Source: Welwitschia mirabilis (Eukaryota > Gnetophyta > Gnetopsida > Welwitschiales). From it: 38,087 bases of DNA. How positions within the stretch are numbered: the first letter of the stretch is position 1; each line of letters opens with the position of its first letter. Location: NCBI GenBank assembly GCA_051453625.1, contig JBOZIK010000001.1, positions 20,436,862 to 20,474,948 of the forward strand, in the 5' to 3' direction. The notes beneath the pieces were generated by a model. The model was not told the DNA's origin, ran no database searches, and saw only the letters and a program-made list of their open reading frames with translations. Below, piece after piece: positions 21,921 to 32,859 of the stretch. The translations under genes and the position numbers were made by a program.

Positions 21921-22663
21921 TATGTATTTTACAAATATTAATGCATTATCATTTAAATTTATTCCCAAATAAGTTTCTATCCAAAATTCAAGAAAGACCA
22001 TATGGGTTAAAGCTTTTATCCAAGAAAATTTCAATTTTAGTAGTAGGTCATTATTTTGATTAATTGTTGTTTATTATGTTATTTTTATCTAATCTTTAAT
22101 TGTTATAATATGATGTACTTCTTAGAATCATCATTATTATATTTAACTTGTTATTAATTTTTCATCCTAATGGTAATTTATTATGAAGATATATCTACAA
22201 AATTTGAGTATTCTAATGTTTTACTTTATGATTAAATCTCATAGTCATGAACATAGAATCAGTTGGTGTTCTTTTGGAAATTATGAATTATCATCTTATT
22301 TACATACTAGCTTTGGAAACTTTATCATGATTATTATTTATATATATGACATAAAGTTAGGGGTCACCACATGTCTAAGAATTTATAGCTCTTTATCTCT
22401 CTTTCCTTATTCTTTGCCATTGTTGTCAAAGGGGAGAGAATATGGTGTTTTCAAAAATATGCATGAATTGAAAATAATTTGTTTTAGAAATATTTATTCC
22501 TTAGAAGGATAAACATCCTTTACTTAATATTGTTTGTATGGCTTTATGAAAGGAAAAGCTTTTTATTAAGTTAATATTTCTTATTAGAAAGAGCTTAAAG
22601 ATGAAATATTTGTTTGATCTTGAAATTACTTATGTGTTTGCCATTAATGTCAAAGAGGAATAT
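21921..22663 (+). other. Non-coding 3' internal part of element A, with two polypurine-like tracts
   Basis: Holds no pol motifs. TTTGCCATTGTTGTCAAAGG with following GGAGAGAATATGG (about 22413-22443) closely resembles TTTGCCATTAATGTCAAAGA with GGAATATTG (22637-22666) next to the 3' LTR, so the polypurine-tract region seems to occur twice. An open frame at 22183-22512 has no recognisable domains. Confidence 0.55.
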
Positions 22664-23114
22664 TGTTAGGATTTTATTTTGTCAATTGATATTAAACTAC
22701 TATGATATTTGAAGAATGAAATGTGATTTTACAAATGCAAGAAAATATAGGATGTATATCCAAAAGATAGCAAGATTTGAACATGTCTAATTAAGGCTAC
22801 TTTATGTGGGGTCGATCGGATCTTTTTGAGGGGTCAACCAGAGTTGTAAGGGCTACCTAACATTTCTGTAAGGGCAATATAATAAGTAGACTATCAAATC
22901 TGAGACAAGCAAGGGCAACCTAATATTTCTAGAAGGGAAACTAGATCAAGTGATGTGAGTTACTGGGGTTGACTAGATGTTTCAAGGGGTCGACAGGTTA
23001 GTGCGGAAGTGGAAATTTTAAAGCGATTTTCTAAGAGTTACTTCACCAAATTTATTTGTTGCAAATGTCAGATTCCTTTCCAAACTATCCAATTGGTTAT
23101 ATTTTGGAAAAATC

Positions 23115-23124
23115 TATAAATAAG
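23115..23124 (+). promoter_or_regulatory. LTR promoter TATA box of element A
   Basis: TATAAATAAG, about 450 bases into the LTR. In the 5' LTR the equivalent lies in the 351-N gap. Confidence 0.55.
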
Positions 23125-23346
23125 AGGCAACACTCAAAAACCCATAGCTGAACATTGAAATGGATTCTTGAAAAGTAAGATTGCACTCTTGATCTGAAGG
23201 GCTTATCTTTGTACTATCATCCTTCTCTTACTCAGCACTTATCTTTCTACCAAATCTAAGCAATAAGGCTCCATTTTTAGTTTTTTACTTAAGTGATCTA
23301 GATCATAGAGGCTTCTTTTTCTTACTTACCATTATGCATTTTCTGA

Positions 23347-23480
23347 AGGTTGAGACTTAGCCTGTAAAAGTCTGTTGAAGAGGTTGAGAGTTAGCTTGCA
23401 AAAGTCCATTTATGAAGGTTGAGACTTAGCCTGGAAAAGTCCTCTTTATAAGCTTGAAGGTTAGCCTTGAAAACCTTATG
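23347..23480 (+). repeat. Four-unit tandem repeat (34-35 bp) inside LTR A
   Basis: Units start at 23347, 23381, 23416 and 23451, each beginning AGGTTGAGACTTAGCCTG-like and continuing AAAAGTC. The fourth is more diverged (AGCTTGAAGGTTAGCC). The last three are also visible after the gap in the 5' LTR (from 19981). Confidence 0.8.
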
Positions 23481-23726
23481 CATAGTGATGTAACAGAGAT
23501 TCGGAATAGTCTTGGTTATTGACTATCTTCTGAGAGTGGAGTAGGGTGTATCCTGAACCACTATAAATCTTGTCTTATGCATTTATTTTGATTTTGCTTT
23601 TTTATTTCATTTTGTTATATATTTTTATGTGATAATTTATTTATAGGATAGTAACAATTATTTAAAATTTTTCAAAATTCCTATTCACCAACCCTCCCCC
23701 CCCTTCTAGGGTTAACTATCCTACGG

Positions 23727-23740
23727 ATTGATATTAGAGC
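23727..23740 (+). promoter_or_regulatory. Primer-binding site of element B, split by element A
   Basis: ATTGATATTAGAGC, against the common copia form ATTGGTATCAGAGC: one G-to-A and one C-to-T. It starts right after the 3' LTR of A. With ATTG also present at 19253-19256 after LTR B, it reads as B's primer site interrupted by A, the ATTG being part of the target-site duplication. Confidence 0.55.
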
Positions 23741-25079
23741 ATGATTAGAAGCTATAAATCATTTATACAGAAGACAACAAAACGTGGAAAAGAAGCAATG
23801 ATCTTGCCTTTACAAAATGGACATGTGAATGTGATGATTAGAGTAGAGAAGAGAGATTGTTATGGTTTAAGACTCTAAAAGATGAGTATTCTTTGATTCG
23901 TGAATTCCCTAATGCTTTAGATAATTTTGATAAATGAGTAGCTCTTGTAACTAGCTTTACATAGGACTAGTAGATCAACTAGTGTTATCTTTGATCTAAG
24001 GGCTTTTGTGAAGTAGCAAATAAAAGACATGAAAGAGGGAAAGTGAAAGGTGTAACTGATTCAAAATGAAGAGATCATGCAATAACTCTGATATTGGAAA
24101 GTTAACTAAAATCATAGCATTAGATCTCTGTCATTTCATCAAATACTTGTGGCTATAAAGTTGATATGCACAAGCTTTTATTTCTTAACTTTTCTATTTG
24201 TTTTCATGATTGGATTTGTAGGCTTTAAATCACAATCAATTATTGTTCTTTTTTTAGCCATGGATGCCCTAATATAGATTTTTCAAATCCTAATGCAATG
24301 CTTGAATCAGGGTGAGCTCACAAGGATAATACTAAAAAAAGTAGTTTTCTTTGTATTTTTAAAGCCTACACTGTAGTTGCATCTAATTGTTGAGATGGAA
24401 CTAGATCGCATCTCTAATACCACAACATGTACATTTTGTACTCTTGAATGATACTTATCCATTTGAAAATAGCACAATGGCTTTTAATTTAGAGGAATTC
24501 ATGATGTTTCTAAGAAAAACATAGTTAGGGACTAATCTTCAGCACTTTAGACTTTAGTGTCATCTCCTATGATGATAATCATTAACTCATATATTTAAGT
24601 TCTTCAGACCTATTGCAAATCTACATCTTCAACTCTTCAAGATTTTTTGTTCCTAGATTAAAAAAGAATCTCACATACTTTATTTCATCATTCTTTTTCT
24701 TTTAATACTGATTCTTGGTGTATATTTTTTGATACACATTAAATTTTTAAAGGTCATTCATTAGGTGCATATGCCCTTATTTTTGTGGTTTAATTTTGTT
24801 TTTATTTCATGGATGTATTTATTAATGTATTTTTAAGGTAAAATTAAAAGTTTATAAAAGGATTTATATGATGAGGATCAAAATTTATCAATTCCTATTG
24901 TTAAAGCTAGGTTGGTGGCTTGTCCCAATCTATCATATGTTATTTAATTTTATGTGAAAACGATATTAGAATAAGTGGTATGGGACACTTCTCGTAATAA
25001 TGTTTTTATATGAAAATTACTTGGGTTAGACCCATATTATTTATTGGGTGTGTTCTATATTTTGGCTTTGTACCATTCA
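23741..25079 (+). other. Internal region of element B, no recognised coding
   Basis: About 1.3 kb after the primer site. No gag or pol motif seen in any frame. If B is a real element it is a small non-autonomous one. Confidence 0.4.
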
Positions 25080-25193
25080 AGCTAAGTGCTACTAGCTAAG
25101 TGCTACCAAGCTCAGTGCTATAAGCTCAGTTCTACGAGCTCAGTGCTATCAAGCTTAATGTTATGAGCTCAGTTCTATTAGCTTAGTACTCCT
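25080..25193. repeat. Minisatellite, about 8 units of 14-15 bp
   Basis: Units read AGCTCAGTGCTATCA with variants (AGCTAAGTGCTACT, AGCTCAGTTCTACG, AGCTTAATGTTATG). AGCT heads every unit. It lies inside element B shortly before its polypurine tract. Confidence 0.85.
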
Positions 25194-25255
25194 AAGAATA
25201 ATGCTTTATTACTTTTTGTAAAGTTAGGTCTTATGTACAAGCTTAACATTTGATT

Positions 25256-25277
25256 GGGGGGAAGGGGGATGAAAGGG
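25256..25277 (+). promoter_or_regulatory. Polypurine tract of element B
   Basis: A 22-base run of nearly only G and A (GGGGGGAAGGGGGATGAAAG, then GG) followed four bases later by TGTTGAAATTC, the LTR B start. This is where plus-strand priming would occur. Confidence 0.6.
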
Positions 25278-25281
25278 TGTT

Positions 25282-25353
25282 TGTTGAAATTCTTTCTTAT
25301 CTCCTTCCTATTTTTCTCTCATATTTATCTATTACCATGATTCTAAAGCATCA
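25282..25353 (+). mobile_element. 3' LTR of element B (internally deleted)
   Basis: Starts TGTTGAAATTCTT and ends AAAGCATCA, matching both ends of 19001-19252 plus a central block, but only 72 bases long, about 180 fewer. Either this copy lost sequence or the 5' copy gained it. The flank CTTGG does not clearly match the bases before LTR B (CTTTA), so no target duplication is claimed. Confidence 0.45.
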
Positions 25354-25930
25354 CTTGGGAAAGGAACCAAGGTAATAATAAATCCAAGAATACCAAGATG
25401 TACTAAAATAAAAAGATATATGAATGAACCTTTAAACAAAAGAAATATAAGAAAAATAATAAGAAAAGAAATGTTTAATTCCAAAATATGCCATAAGCAA
25501 GAATATCCTACATAGAATTATTTAGTGTTTTATGATTAGATCAAGTAGAAAGGTTAATCATACTATATAGATTAAATGAAGTAAGGGTTAGACTCATGTA
25601 ATACTACAGAAAATTCCATATTAATGATGATGTAATTGATAAATGAAGTAAAAGAAGAATCTTTTAGATATGATAAGTATTGGATTTAGTTTGATCTTAT
25701 ACAGGATTAAGATTATAAGATAGTATAATATATTATTGGATAATGAATTTGCGAGCACCACAACATGTGACATCTAAAAAAGATCTCTTTTGTAATCTAA
25801 ACATGAAGTTTCAAGAAAGATCTCTTTTGTAATCTAAACATAAAGTTTCAAGATAAGCAAGAAGTTTTAAAGTTCAGTTCACATAGAAGACAAAATTTCT
25901 TAGCCTCTTTTGGTTAGTGGATCAATGTTG
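25354..25930. other. AT-rich stretch with a 2 x 37-bp tandem duplication
   Basis: Two copies of a 37-base unit starting AGATCTCTTTTGTAATC lie at 25781-25817 and 25818-25854, with a G-to-A difference (CATGAAG against CATAAAG). The stretch probably belongs to the upstream part of copia element C, but no motif confirms it. Confidence 0.6.
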
Positions 25931-28432
25931 ATGTATCCTTTAGATGAAGCTATAATACTCCAACCAAGACATGCTATGTGTTCTAGGCCTAAGGCATAAT
26001 TTATCATCTTTGACTACTTTGGTTCAAGGAGGTTATAATATTATGATGATAATAATAAAAGGAATAGTAAACATTTTGAAGGAAAGAAACACCTATTTCA
26101 CTAGCAAACTAGATGGAAAACATATCTATGTTAATAGTAGAGAATTAAGAAATTAATAAGATAGTATTCCTTCATTCAAATTTGAGGCTATAACATATCA
26201 CTATTTAGTTGAGGAGATGTATAATTAAAAGAATCTTTCAAAAGAAGCACTCTATCATTCATAAGTTGATCATATATAATTATAGAAGATTTTTAATTTG
26301 AAGAGAGTTTCAAAGGATCTTAAAGTAAAGATTATATAGTGCAAAGACTATGTTCTTAGTGAAGTGACAAGGTAATTATTTAAGAAGATCCATTACAAGT
26401 CCAAGAAGAAACTACAGTTGGTACATTTTGATGTTTATGGACTACTATTAATTACGACTCTAGTAGATAATTACTATTATATCACTTTAATTAATTATTT
26501 AAAAAAGAAAATATGGATGAAATTCTTAAATATAAGTCATAAGTCTTCAAGATATTTAAGCCTTGGAGAAGATCTATTGAAAATAAATATGACTCCAACA
26601 TTAAGGCTTTATAATTAATAAGGAATGGAAGTATGTTTTTACAAAATTTATTAAATATTTGGGAAAAACATTAAATAAAACATCAAACCACTATTATAAG
26701 AATGCCATAATATATTGATAATAGAAAAAGCATGAACTGTCTGCTTCTTGGTATGGTAAAATTTAAGTTGATTTATAAAGAGAAATCTACCTACTTATGG
26801 GTTAAGGCTCTAGACTTAGCCTTCAAAACTTTAAATTGTCTATTAAAGAAAGATAGAAAATAACTTAATAACTTGTAAAATAGATGTGCTCACAGTGTTC
26901 AATTCTTTAGAGAATTTATCTCATGGTGGTACGAATTTATTTTTCCATGAAAATCTAAAAAATTAATAGTTATGTGATTAGCTTAGATTTTTTGTTGAAT
27001 GTGGAACACATAACAAGGGATATAAGGTTTTATTTCCTTAGTAATAATAGACCATGCTTATTCTTAAGGTAATCTTTAATTATCCTAAAAAAGGACTATC
27101 AAGTTAAATGATAGAATTAAATCTCATATTGTAAATTGCAATGAAGTTAATTTACATGATGTGTCTATAGAGATACTATTATTTAGAAGGATAAGGTAAT
27201 CCTCTAATGTTATTCTGTAGATGCAAATTCAGGAATTTTTTCATTATTAGTTTTACTAATTATTAAAGTAGCAGTTGCAACTAGCTAAATCTAAAAGATA
27301 AAGTAAGTAAAAAGGTTAGGTATCTATCCTATTTTCACACCATGGTCTAATTGAAAAACCATTTATCCTTTATTTCATTAGTATCTTAAAAGGCTAAAAA
27401 ATGCATCAAATTGGTGTAAAACCACATTTCTAAATAGATATTTACATGGATAAATCTAAAAGTTTTAAAGTTAAAGAATAGGAGTAGAAGTTGTGTAGAC
27501 TTAGCAAGTCTTTATATAGATTAAAATAAGTATTTCACACTTGGTATGCTAAGTTGAAAGATAACTTAGTAATATAAGGCCTTAAAATGAGTAACTATAA
27601 CATTATAGGTACAACTTTATTCATCAATAATCAAATGATAAAAGCACATATCTCATTGTACTTGTGGATAATATACTATTCACTAGAAATAGTCAAATAG
27701 AAATCAACAAGGAAAAGTGAATTTTAATAAGTTTTTTAAAAATACTTATCTTAGTTTGATGAGGTATTACTTAGATATGAAAGTACTTCAAGATCATGGA
27801 AAGATATTTCTGCGATATTCAAAATACATTAGTAATATGCTAAATAAGTTTGAAATAAAAGAGGATTCTTTAGAGGCAAATAAGAATTTATATCATAGAA
27901 ATATTAGATTCCTAATTTGTATTACTAGTATTGAACTTGACATCTCACATACAATTGTAATATTAGCAAGGTATATGATAAGATCAAAATAAAGAAATTA
28001 TAGTGATATGAGTTCTTCGATACCTTAAGAAGATACATAATCTTGGTTTTAATTCAAATAAAATGATGAATTCAAGTTGAATAAATACTCAAAGTTATAA
28101 TTTAGTAAATGAAAAATGTTAAGAGATCAGGAACAGATTACATAACTCTACTAGAGCTTTGTTAATCTCATGGAGAATAAAGAGGTAGAAAATTATATTA
28201 AATTCTTCAGCAAAAGCCAAATATGTTTCTTTTCCTTAGAAATAAACAAGAAAGTACTCTATATGTAAAAGTTTTTTGAGACCTTGGATCTTAGTTAAAC
28301 AAGGCCTATGAAATTATATGTGGATAATTGATTTGCTATTCACATAACAAAGAGTCTAGTATTTTATGATAGAATAAAGCATATACCTATGAAATCCCAC
28401 ATAGCATGTGAACTTGTTTAAAATGAAATCAT
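25900..28432 (+). mobile_element. Element C: Ty1/copia pol remnant
   Basis: Domains occur in copia order on the plus strand. A GAG-pre-integrase segment is at 25971-26156 (LGLRHNLSSLTTLVQGGYNI). The integrase zinc-binding end and core start are near 26330-26620 (CKDYVLSEVTR ... QLVHFDVYGL ... NYLKKKIWMKFL). Reverse transcriptase lies at about 27440-27990, with CRLSKSLYRLK near 27500, the active-site motif LVDN at 27661-27672 where the family has YVDD, and YYLDMKVLQD near 27760. RNase H lies at about 28010-28430 (VLRYLKKIHNLGF, SSAKAKYVSF, KLYVDN.FAIHITKS, KHIPMKSHIACELV). It carries many stops and frameshifts, gag is missing, and no LTR is assignable. It ends where gypsy element D begins, so D probably inserted at or near its RNase H end. 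Confidence 0.8.
27661..27672 (+). other. Copia reverse transcriptase active site, Asp to Asn
   Basis: Reads LVDN followed by ILFTRNS, aligned with the family's YVDDILITGN. The second catalytic Asp is Asn (codon AAT, one G-to-A step from GAT), which would abolish polymerase activity. Confidence 0.75.
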
Positions 28433-29014
28433 TGAGATGAATCATATATATTACAAATTTAAATTAACCTATTTGACATATTTGTAGAGCACATTTTTAG
28501 GTTCTATTGATAGGGTTTCTAGGGATTTATGCAAATTATGCAAAGCTTCCATGCAAGTCATGAAATGCAATAACTTACAATACAAGAAGTTATTTCTTTA
28601 TAACAGTGAACCAAAGGATGATGTTCAAAGTACATTTGAGCAAGAAAAATTAGTCATCTACCTTTTCATTAGGATGACTCATGCAAAATGATAGCTATTT
28701 GATAGGATCTGATAGTTGTTCGTTATGTCATTAGGATAACCACTATAGAATGACGTACAATAGGAGCAATTGAATAGTCATCTCCTATGTTGTTGGCACA
28801 ACACCCAAGATGATAGTCAGCATAGGTTGAATGGTCAACACATGTCAAGCACTTAGTTGATGGTTGGATTAGTCTTCCACTATGTCATGGGGATGATGAA
28901 AAGAATGAAAAACAAAATAGTTTGAAAAACTAATCCAATTATCATGAAAGTATAGATCCTAGTCACATCTTTTCATTTCATACTCCTTGGAGACCCTTAA
29001 CTGTCCATCCAAAC

Positions 29015-29023
29015 TATAAATAA
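29015..29023 (+). promoter_or_regulatory. LTR promoter TATA box of element D
   Basis: TATAAATAA in a pyrimidine-flanked context inside the 5' LTR. Transcription would start about 30 bases downstream, leaving an AATAAA (29192) for end formation in the 3' LTR. Confidence 0.5.
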
Positions 29024-29191
29024 ATCCTCTTGAGCCTCATTCCATTTTTTAGCATCTAATTTCTTATGACATTTGGAGATTTTGGGGGCAAGGAGATCCA
29101 TCCTACTTGTAAGAAGAACTACCTTGATGTTAGGCAGTGAATATTCCATTGAGGAGTTGTTGTTGTAAGCAGATGTACTTTAATTTTGTTA

Positions 29192-29197
29192 ATAAAG
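29192..29197 (+). terminator. Possible polyadenylation signal in LTR D
   Basis: AATAAA about 175 bases after the TATA box, in the position expected for the LTR's R/U5 boundary. Such hexamers are frequent in AT-rich DNA. Confidence 0.35.
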
Positions 29198-29633
29198 ATA
29201 TTGATGGAATTGGGATTCTTTTCAAATACTTTCTTGTTTCTTCTTTATAACTTATCTTAATTGTAATGAAAGTGACATGAATTTGTAGTTGGTATAAGCT
29301 ATAAGAACTAATCTAAGTGATAATACATTGAAAGTTTGATTAACTAATTACATTAAGTTTGCATTTATTCTACATTGTGTTGCATCTCATCTTCATTCTT
29401 GCATTATTTAATTTCATTTCTTGTAAAGAAAAATTAAAAAATATGTTATTCTTATACTTTCTAAATCTTTTCCAAATTCTTTTTTAAAAGTCTTCTCTAA
29501 GTATATGACATTTGGGTTGATCTCATAATGAAAATATGTGTTATGTATAGACTATCATCTTTTTAGGTATTGCAAGTCAAACTTAATCTTTATAATATTG
29601 GAATTATAAGAAAAAATATGCATCACAACATTT

Positions 29634-29651
29634 TAGCACTATTACTAGGGA
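29634..29651 (+). promoter_or_regulatory. Primer-binding site of element D (deaminated)
   Basis: TAGCACTATTACTAGGGA, aligned without gaps to the Athila/Tat site TGGCGCCGTTGCCGGGGA. Eleven of 18 bases match, and all seven differences are G-to-A or C-to-T. It lies four bases after the LTR end. Confidence 0.8.
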
Positions 29652-30211
29652 AGACTTTAAGGAAAAAGGAAAATTATCATTACTCAAGTAAGTATCTTAA
29701 ATTCACTTCAAATTTTTTATTTGAGTAGTTTTGTATTTTTTCTCCTGGATCTACTTGTAATCACTTGATTACCTTGTGATCTATAAGTAATTACTTGATT
29801 ATCTATTTGGAGTATACTTTAATCTTCCTTCCTTACAAATTGTAATTTTTATTTTTGATTTCTTGAAATTTTCCTTTCTTTAATTTCAAGTGCAATCTTA
29901 ATTTGAGGGATTTATATTTCAATTTGGTAAGCATTTTATAATATTTGAAATTATTTTTCTATTCCTACTCCTTCTTTGAAGAAGGTTATTAATCATTACT
30001 AGATCTACCCCTTGCACTTAGTGTGATCTTAGGGATTACCACATTGATTATTATTTTCAACAGAATTGGCCTACACTTTATGCTTCTTGTGATCTAAGTA
30101 ATTGCCACATTCATTTGGTGTATCCTACTTCTCATACCTTTGAGTGATCTTGGATATTATTGTCAGTTAAACTAAAGAAGTTTATGTAACATAATTTAAT
30201 CTTATAGGGTA
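29652..30211 (+). other. Untranslated leader of element D
   Basis: About 560 bases between primer site and the first gag ATG. AT-rich; no recognised signals. Confidence 0.5.
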
Positions 30212-31918
30212 ATGGTAAATAGCGATAAAGGCAAACACACTTGTAAAGGACGTTTCCTTAAAGAGGAAATCAAAGAAGGTTTAATGGACTTTAATTCAAG
30301 AACTTGAAGTGAGAAAGAAAAGTCTATTTCTTTAATTGAGTAAGATGATTATTCTACATTTACTGTTTCTTGTTCGCATACTTCTAAACATTTGAAAATT
30401 TCTAAAAATCAACCAAGTTCTAATAAAAATCTTACCTTTTCTCATTTGCCTAATCATCCTAATTTTTCTACCTATATGGCATTCAACAAATATTCATACA
30501 AAATATCATGATCCTCTATTTCAAATGTTACTTTAGATGATATGTTAGCTAATAAAAAGAGGAAACTTCAAAACCCATTTGACTTGCCTACCAGAGATGA
30601 TGCAGAATTAAAGAACTTAAATGCCTATCCTACCTTTTTTAAAGAACCTAATAAGGATCCATTCCAATACATAGCTGAGATTGAATAGCTCATCCTCACT
30701 TTAGGAAATATAAAAAAAAAATTTTAAATAGAACCTACATGATCATTTTTCCCTTCACCCTAAGAGAAAAAGCAAAAAATTAGATTACATCAAATACAAA
30801 AGCCTTCAAAGTTGGAATCAAGTACAAGATGTATTTATCAAATAATTCATAAGTGAGACAGTCATGACACCAAGAAGAAAGAAAGTAACCAATTTTCAAT
30901 AATACCCCTATGAAGATTATTCCTCAACATATGAAATATTTTTAATAACTATATCATTCAATCTAGTGAATGAGTTTTCAAAAGAAGAACTTATTAATCA
31001 CTTCTATAGTGGATTGAATAGTCAAACCAATCAAATGATAGATTTTTATTATGGTGGAAATTTATTCAATTTAACCTTAGATGATGCTCAGAACTTATTA
31101 GAATACCTTGTAGAAAGAATTCAAAATTGGCTTAAACCAATATGTAAAGATACTAGAACTTTGGGTGAAATACTTGGAGATTGGAAAAAAGTGCAGTATT
31201 AAGAAGAATAACCAAAGGTTAACACCCTACTTACTGATCTAAATAGTGCCTTGGAGAGTTACACAAAAGTATTAAATAATGCAAAATTACTAAATCAACT
31301 CAAGCTTTGTAAAATAGGTGATGAAAACTCTCACTTTACCAAAGAATACCTAGCTTTGTCAACTTGTAAAGAGGCCATGTTCAATGAAGTCTATGCATTT
31401 AATCAAAAACCAAACAACTTTGAAAGCAACCAATAATATCCACCCCAAAATAATGAACTTTCAACATCTTTCAAACTGTCATTTGATAACAAATTTAGAA
31501 GTCATAAATCTTAACCCAATTTTTCTAATTACAACATAAATGACTCTTATAGAAAAATAATGGAATAACTCAAAAAGACTTAATATACTACTAATGAAAT
31601 CCTAAATAATTAGAATAAGAGCTTAAAAAATTTGACCAGCTTCCTTTGACAAAACATGCTAGGAAATCAAAGACCTCAATAATCACTTGCCAACCAAACT
31701 ATTCCAAATCTAAATGATGTGAAAAAAGATTGGAAAGTAGTTACAAGAACTGGACATGATACTACTTTCCATGAAGAACCCTTAACTTCTTTCCATAAAG
31801 ATAAGGAAGTATATCAAGAAGATGATGTTGAAATTCTTGATCAACCAAACTTTCCTCCTACTCTCAACTTTAAATTAAACAATAACAACCAACATCCAAA
31901 GAAGAATACTACCTTGTG
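30212..31918 (+). pseudogene. Gag pseudogene of gypsy element D
   Basis: The first frame opens at 30212 (MVNSDKGKHTCKGRFLKEE) and stops after about 31 codons. A capsid region follows: NPFDLPTRDDAELKNLNAYP and DPFQYIAEIE-stop-LILTLGNI (about 30570-30710), then an open 78-codon piece (30966-31202) with EELINHFYSGLNSQTNQMID and a Gly-Gly..Phe/Leu.LDDAQNLLEYL segment that matches the Athila/Tat Retrotrans_gag C-terminus (FY.GL...T...D...GG). A decayed CCHC knuckle follows (CKIGDENSHFTKEY, about 31298-31340; two Cys lost) and then an Asn/Gln-rich tail. In the tail, TAA or TAG replaces family Gln repeatedly. A further open piece, 31719-31919, is the gag-protease linker. Not translatable. Confidence 0.78.
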
Positions 31919-31919
31919 A

Positions 31920-32858
31920 ATGGATAGATTAAACACCGATACCACTTATGATGAGTATTTAAAGGAAATTATAAAGGATGTCACTATTAAAATGCCTTTA
32001 AGACAAACCCAAGTACAACAAAATTTGGAAGGACTTAGTGAGAATAAAATAAAAGAGAACAATCCCAAGTACAGTGTTCATTTCATAATCCCTTTCCAAC
32101 TTAGTTTCTCAAAAATGTTATAAGTTTAAAGATCTAAGGAAAGCCATCATTTGTTTTTGTTGGAGAGAAATAAGAAAATCAAGAAAGCTTTAACAGAAAT
32201 AGGATAAAGTGTAAACATTATGCCTTTACACATTTGTAGAAAGTTTAGATTACAAGGGAGAATTCAACCTACTAGAATAATAGTGGAATTAATTGATGTA
32301 ATAATTAAGAAACCTATAGGAATAATTAAAGACTTAGTGATTTAAATTAATAAGTATTGCTACCCTATAAATGTAGTTATCATTAAGGTTGAGCATAACA
32401 GAGCATATCCTCTACTTGTAGGAAGAGACTCTTGTGCAATAGCCCCTTGGATTATTGATACCCAAATAGGGATGATGGAGTATCATATAGGTAATAAAAA
32501 CTTTAAGATCAGAGTATTTAATGTTGCTGAGAAAGACATGGGAGATGGATTAGAAATGAAAGAAAAAGTTAGGTCCTTTATGTTAGTGCAACATCATCCT
32601 TTAGAGAAAAGGCTCCTTTTATTACATAACTTTATCTTGTTTGATGATGAGAAGGAATCTTATATTATTCTTAAATATTTAAACTCCTCCAGTCCTTGCA
32701 ATCTCAACCAAGGTCTCTTAAGTCACTCTTCTGATGATGATTCTGATATGGACTTTGAATCCATACTTGATCATGGTATCCAACATGTAAGATCCATTGA
32801 AGATCTTTTACATCAAGATGGGTGTTCTACAACTATGAAAGATGAAAATGATCTTTAA
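31920..32858 (+). pseudogene. Protease and linker pseudogene of gypsy element D
   Basis: The pre-protease linker is open at 31920-32123. The retropepsin-like domain spans about 32190-32535: EIG-stop-SVNIMPLHICRKF where the family has DLG.SVNIMPL, then PTRIIVELIDVIIKKPIGII, and PLLVGRDSCAIAPWIIDTQ corresponding to the conserved ILLGRPFLAT block, then MMEYHIGNKNFKIRVFN. The catalytic Asp is Glu and is followed two codons later by a stop, so it is inactive. The open frame 32472-32858 covers the protease end and an acidic Ser/Asp-rich linker to reverse transcriptase. Confidence 0.75.
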
Positions 32859-32859
32859 C

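Larger units (their letters stand above)
19257..23725 (+). mobile_element. Element A: gag-only Ty1/copia retrotransposon with two LTRs
   Basis: The 5' LTR runs 19257-20308 and the 3' LTR 22664-23725; both start TGTTAGGATTTTATTTTG and end CCTAC(A/G). A copia primer-binding site follows the 5' LTR (20311) and appears again at 20630 through a 319-bp tandem duplication. The internal region holds a gag frame (20696 to about 21920) and then about 0.7 kb without pol. Protease, integrase, reverse transcriptase and RNase H are absent, so this is a non-autonomous or internally deleted copy needing proteins from another element. A degraded polypurine tract (CAAAGAGGAATAT) abuts the 3' LTR. Flanking AATTG (19252-19256) and GATTG (23726-23730) match at four of five bases, as an aged target-site duplication. 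Confidence 0.85.
22664..23725 (+). repeat. 3' LTR of element A
   Basis: Complete copy of the LTR. It has a TATA box at 23115-23124 (TATAAATAAG) with likely transcription start about 30 bases on, a four-unit tandem repeat (23347-23480), and a C-run (23695-23703) near the end that the 5' copy lacks. It ends CCTACG where the 5' LTR ends CCTACA. Confidence 0.85.
28433..29630 (+). repeat. 5' LTR of element D
   Basis: The start is inferred from where similarity to 37772 onward begins (GATGAA ... AATT.ACCTATT.GACATATTTG); the end is fixed by ACAACA just before the primer-binding site. It contains a TATA box (29015-29023) and an AATAAA (29192-29197). The start is uncertain by about 40 bases because the adjoining copia RNase H has no clear end. 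Confidence 0.75.

Noticed and set aside
23347-23480. CRISPR-like spaced repeat
   Set aside because: The units are contiguous 34-35-bp tandem repeats inside a plant LTR, with no unique spacers and no cas genes.
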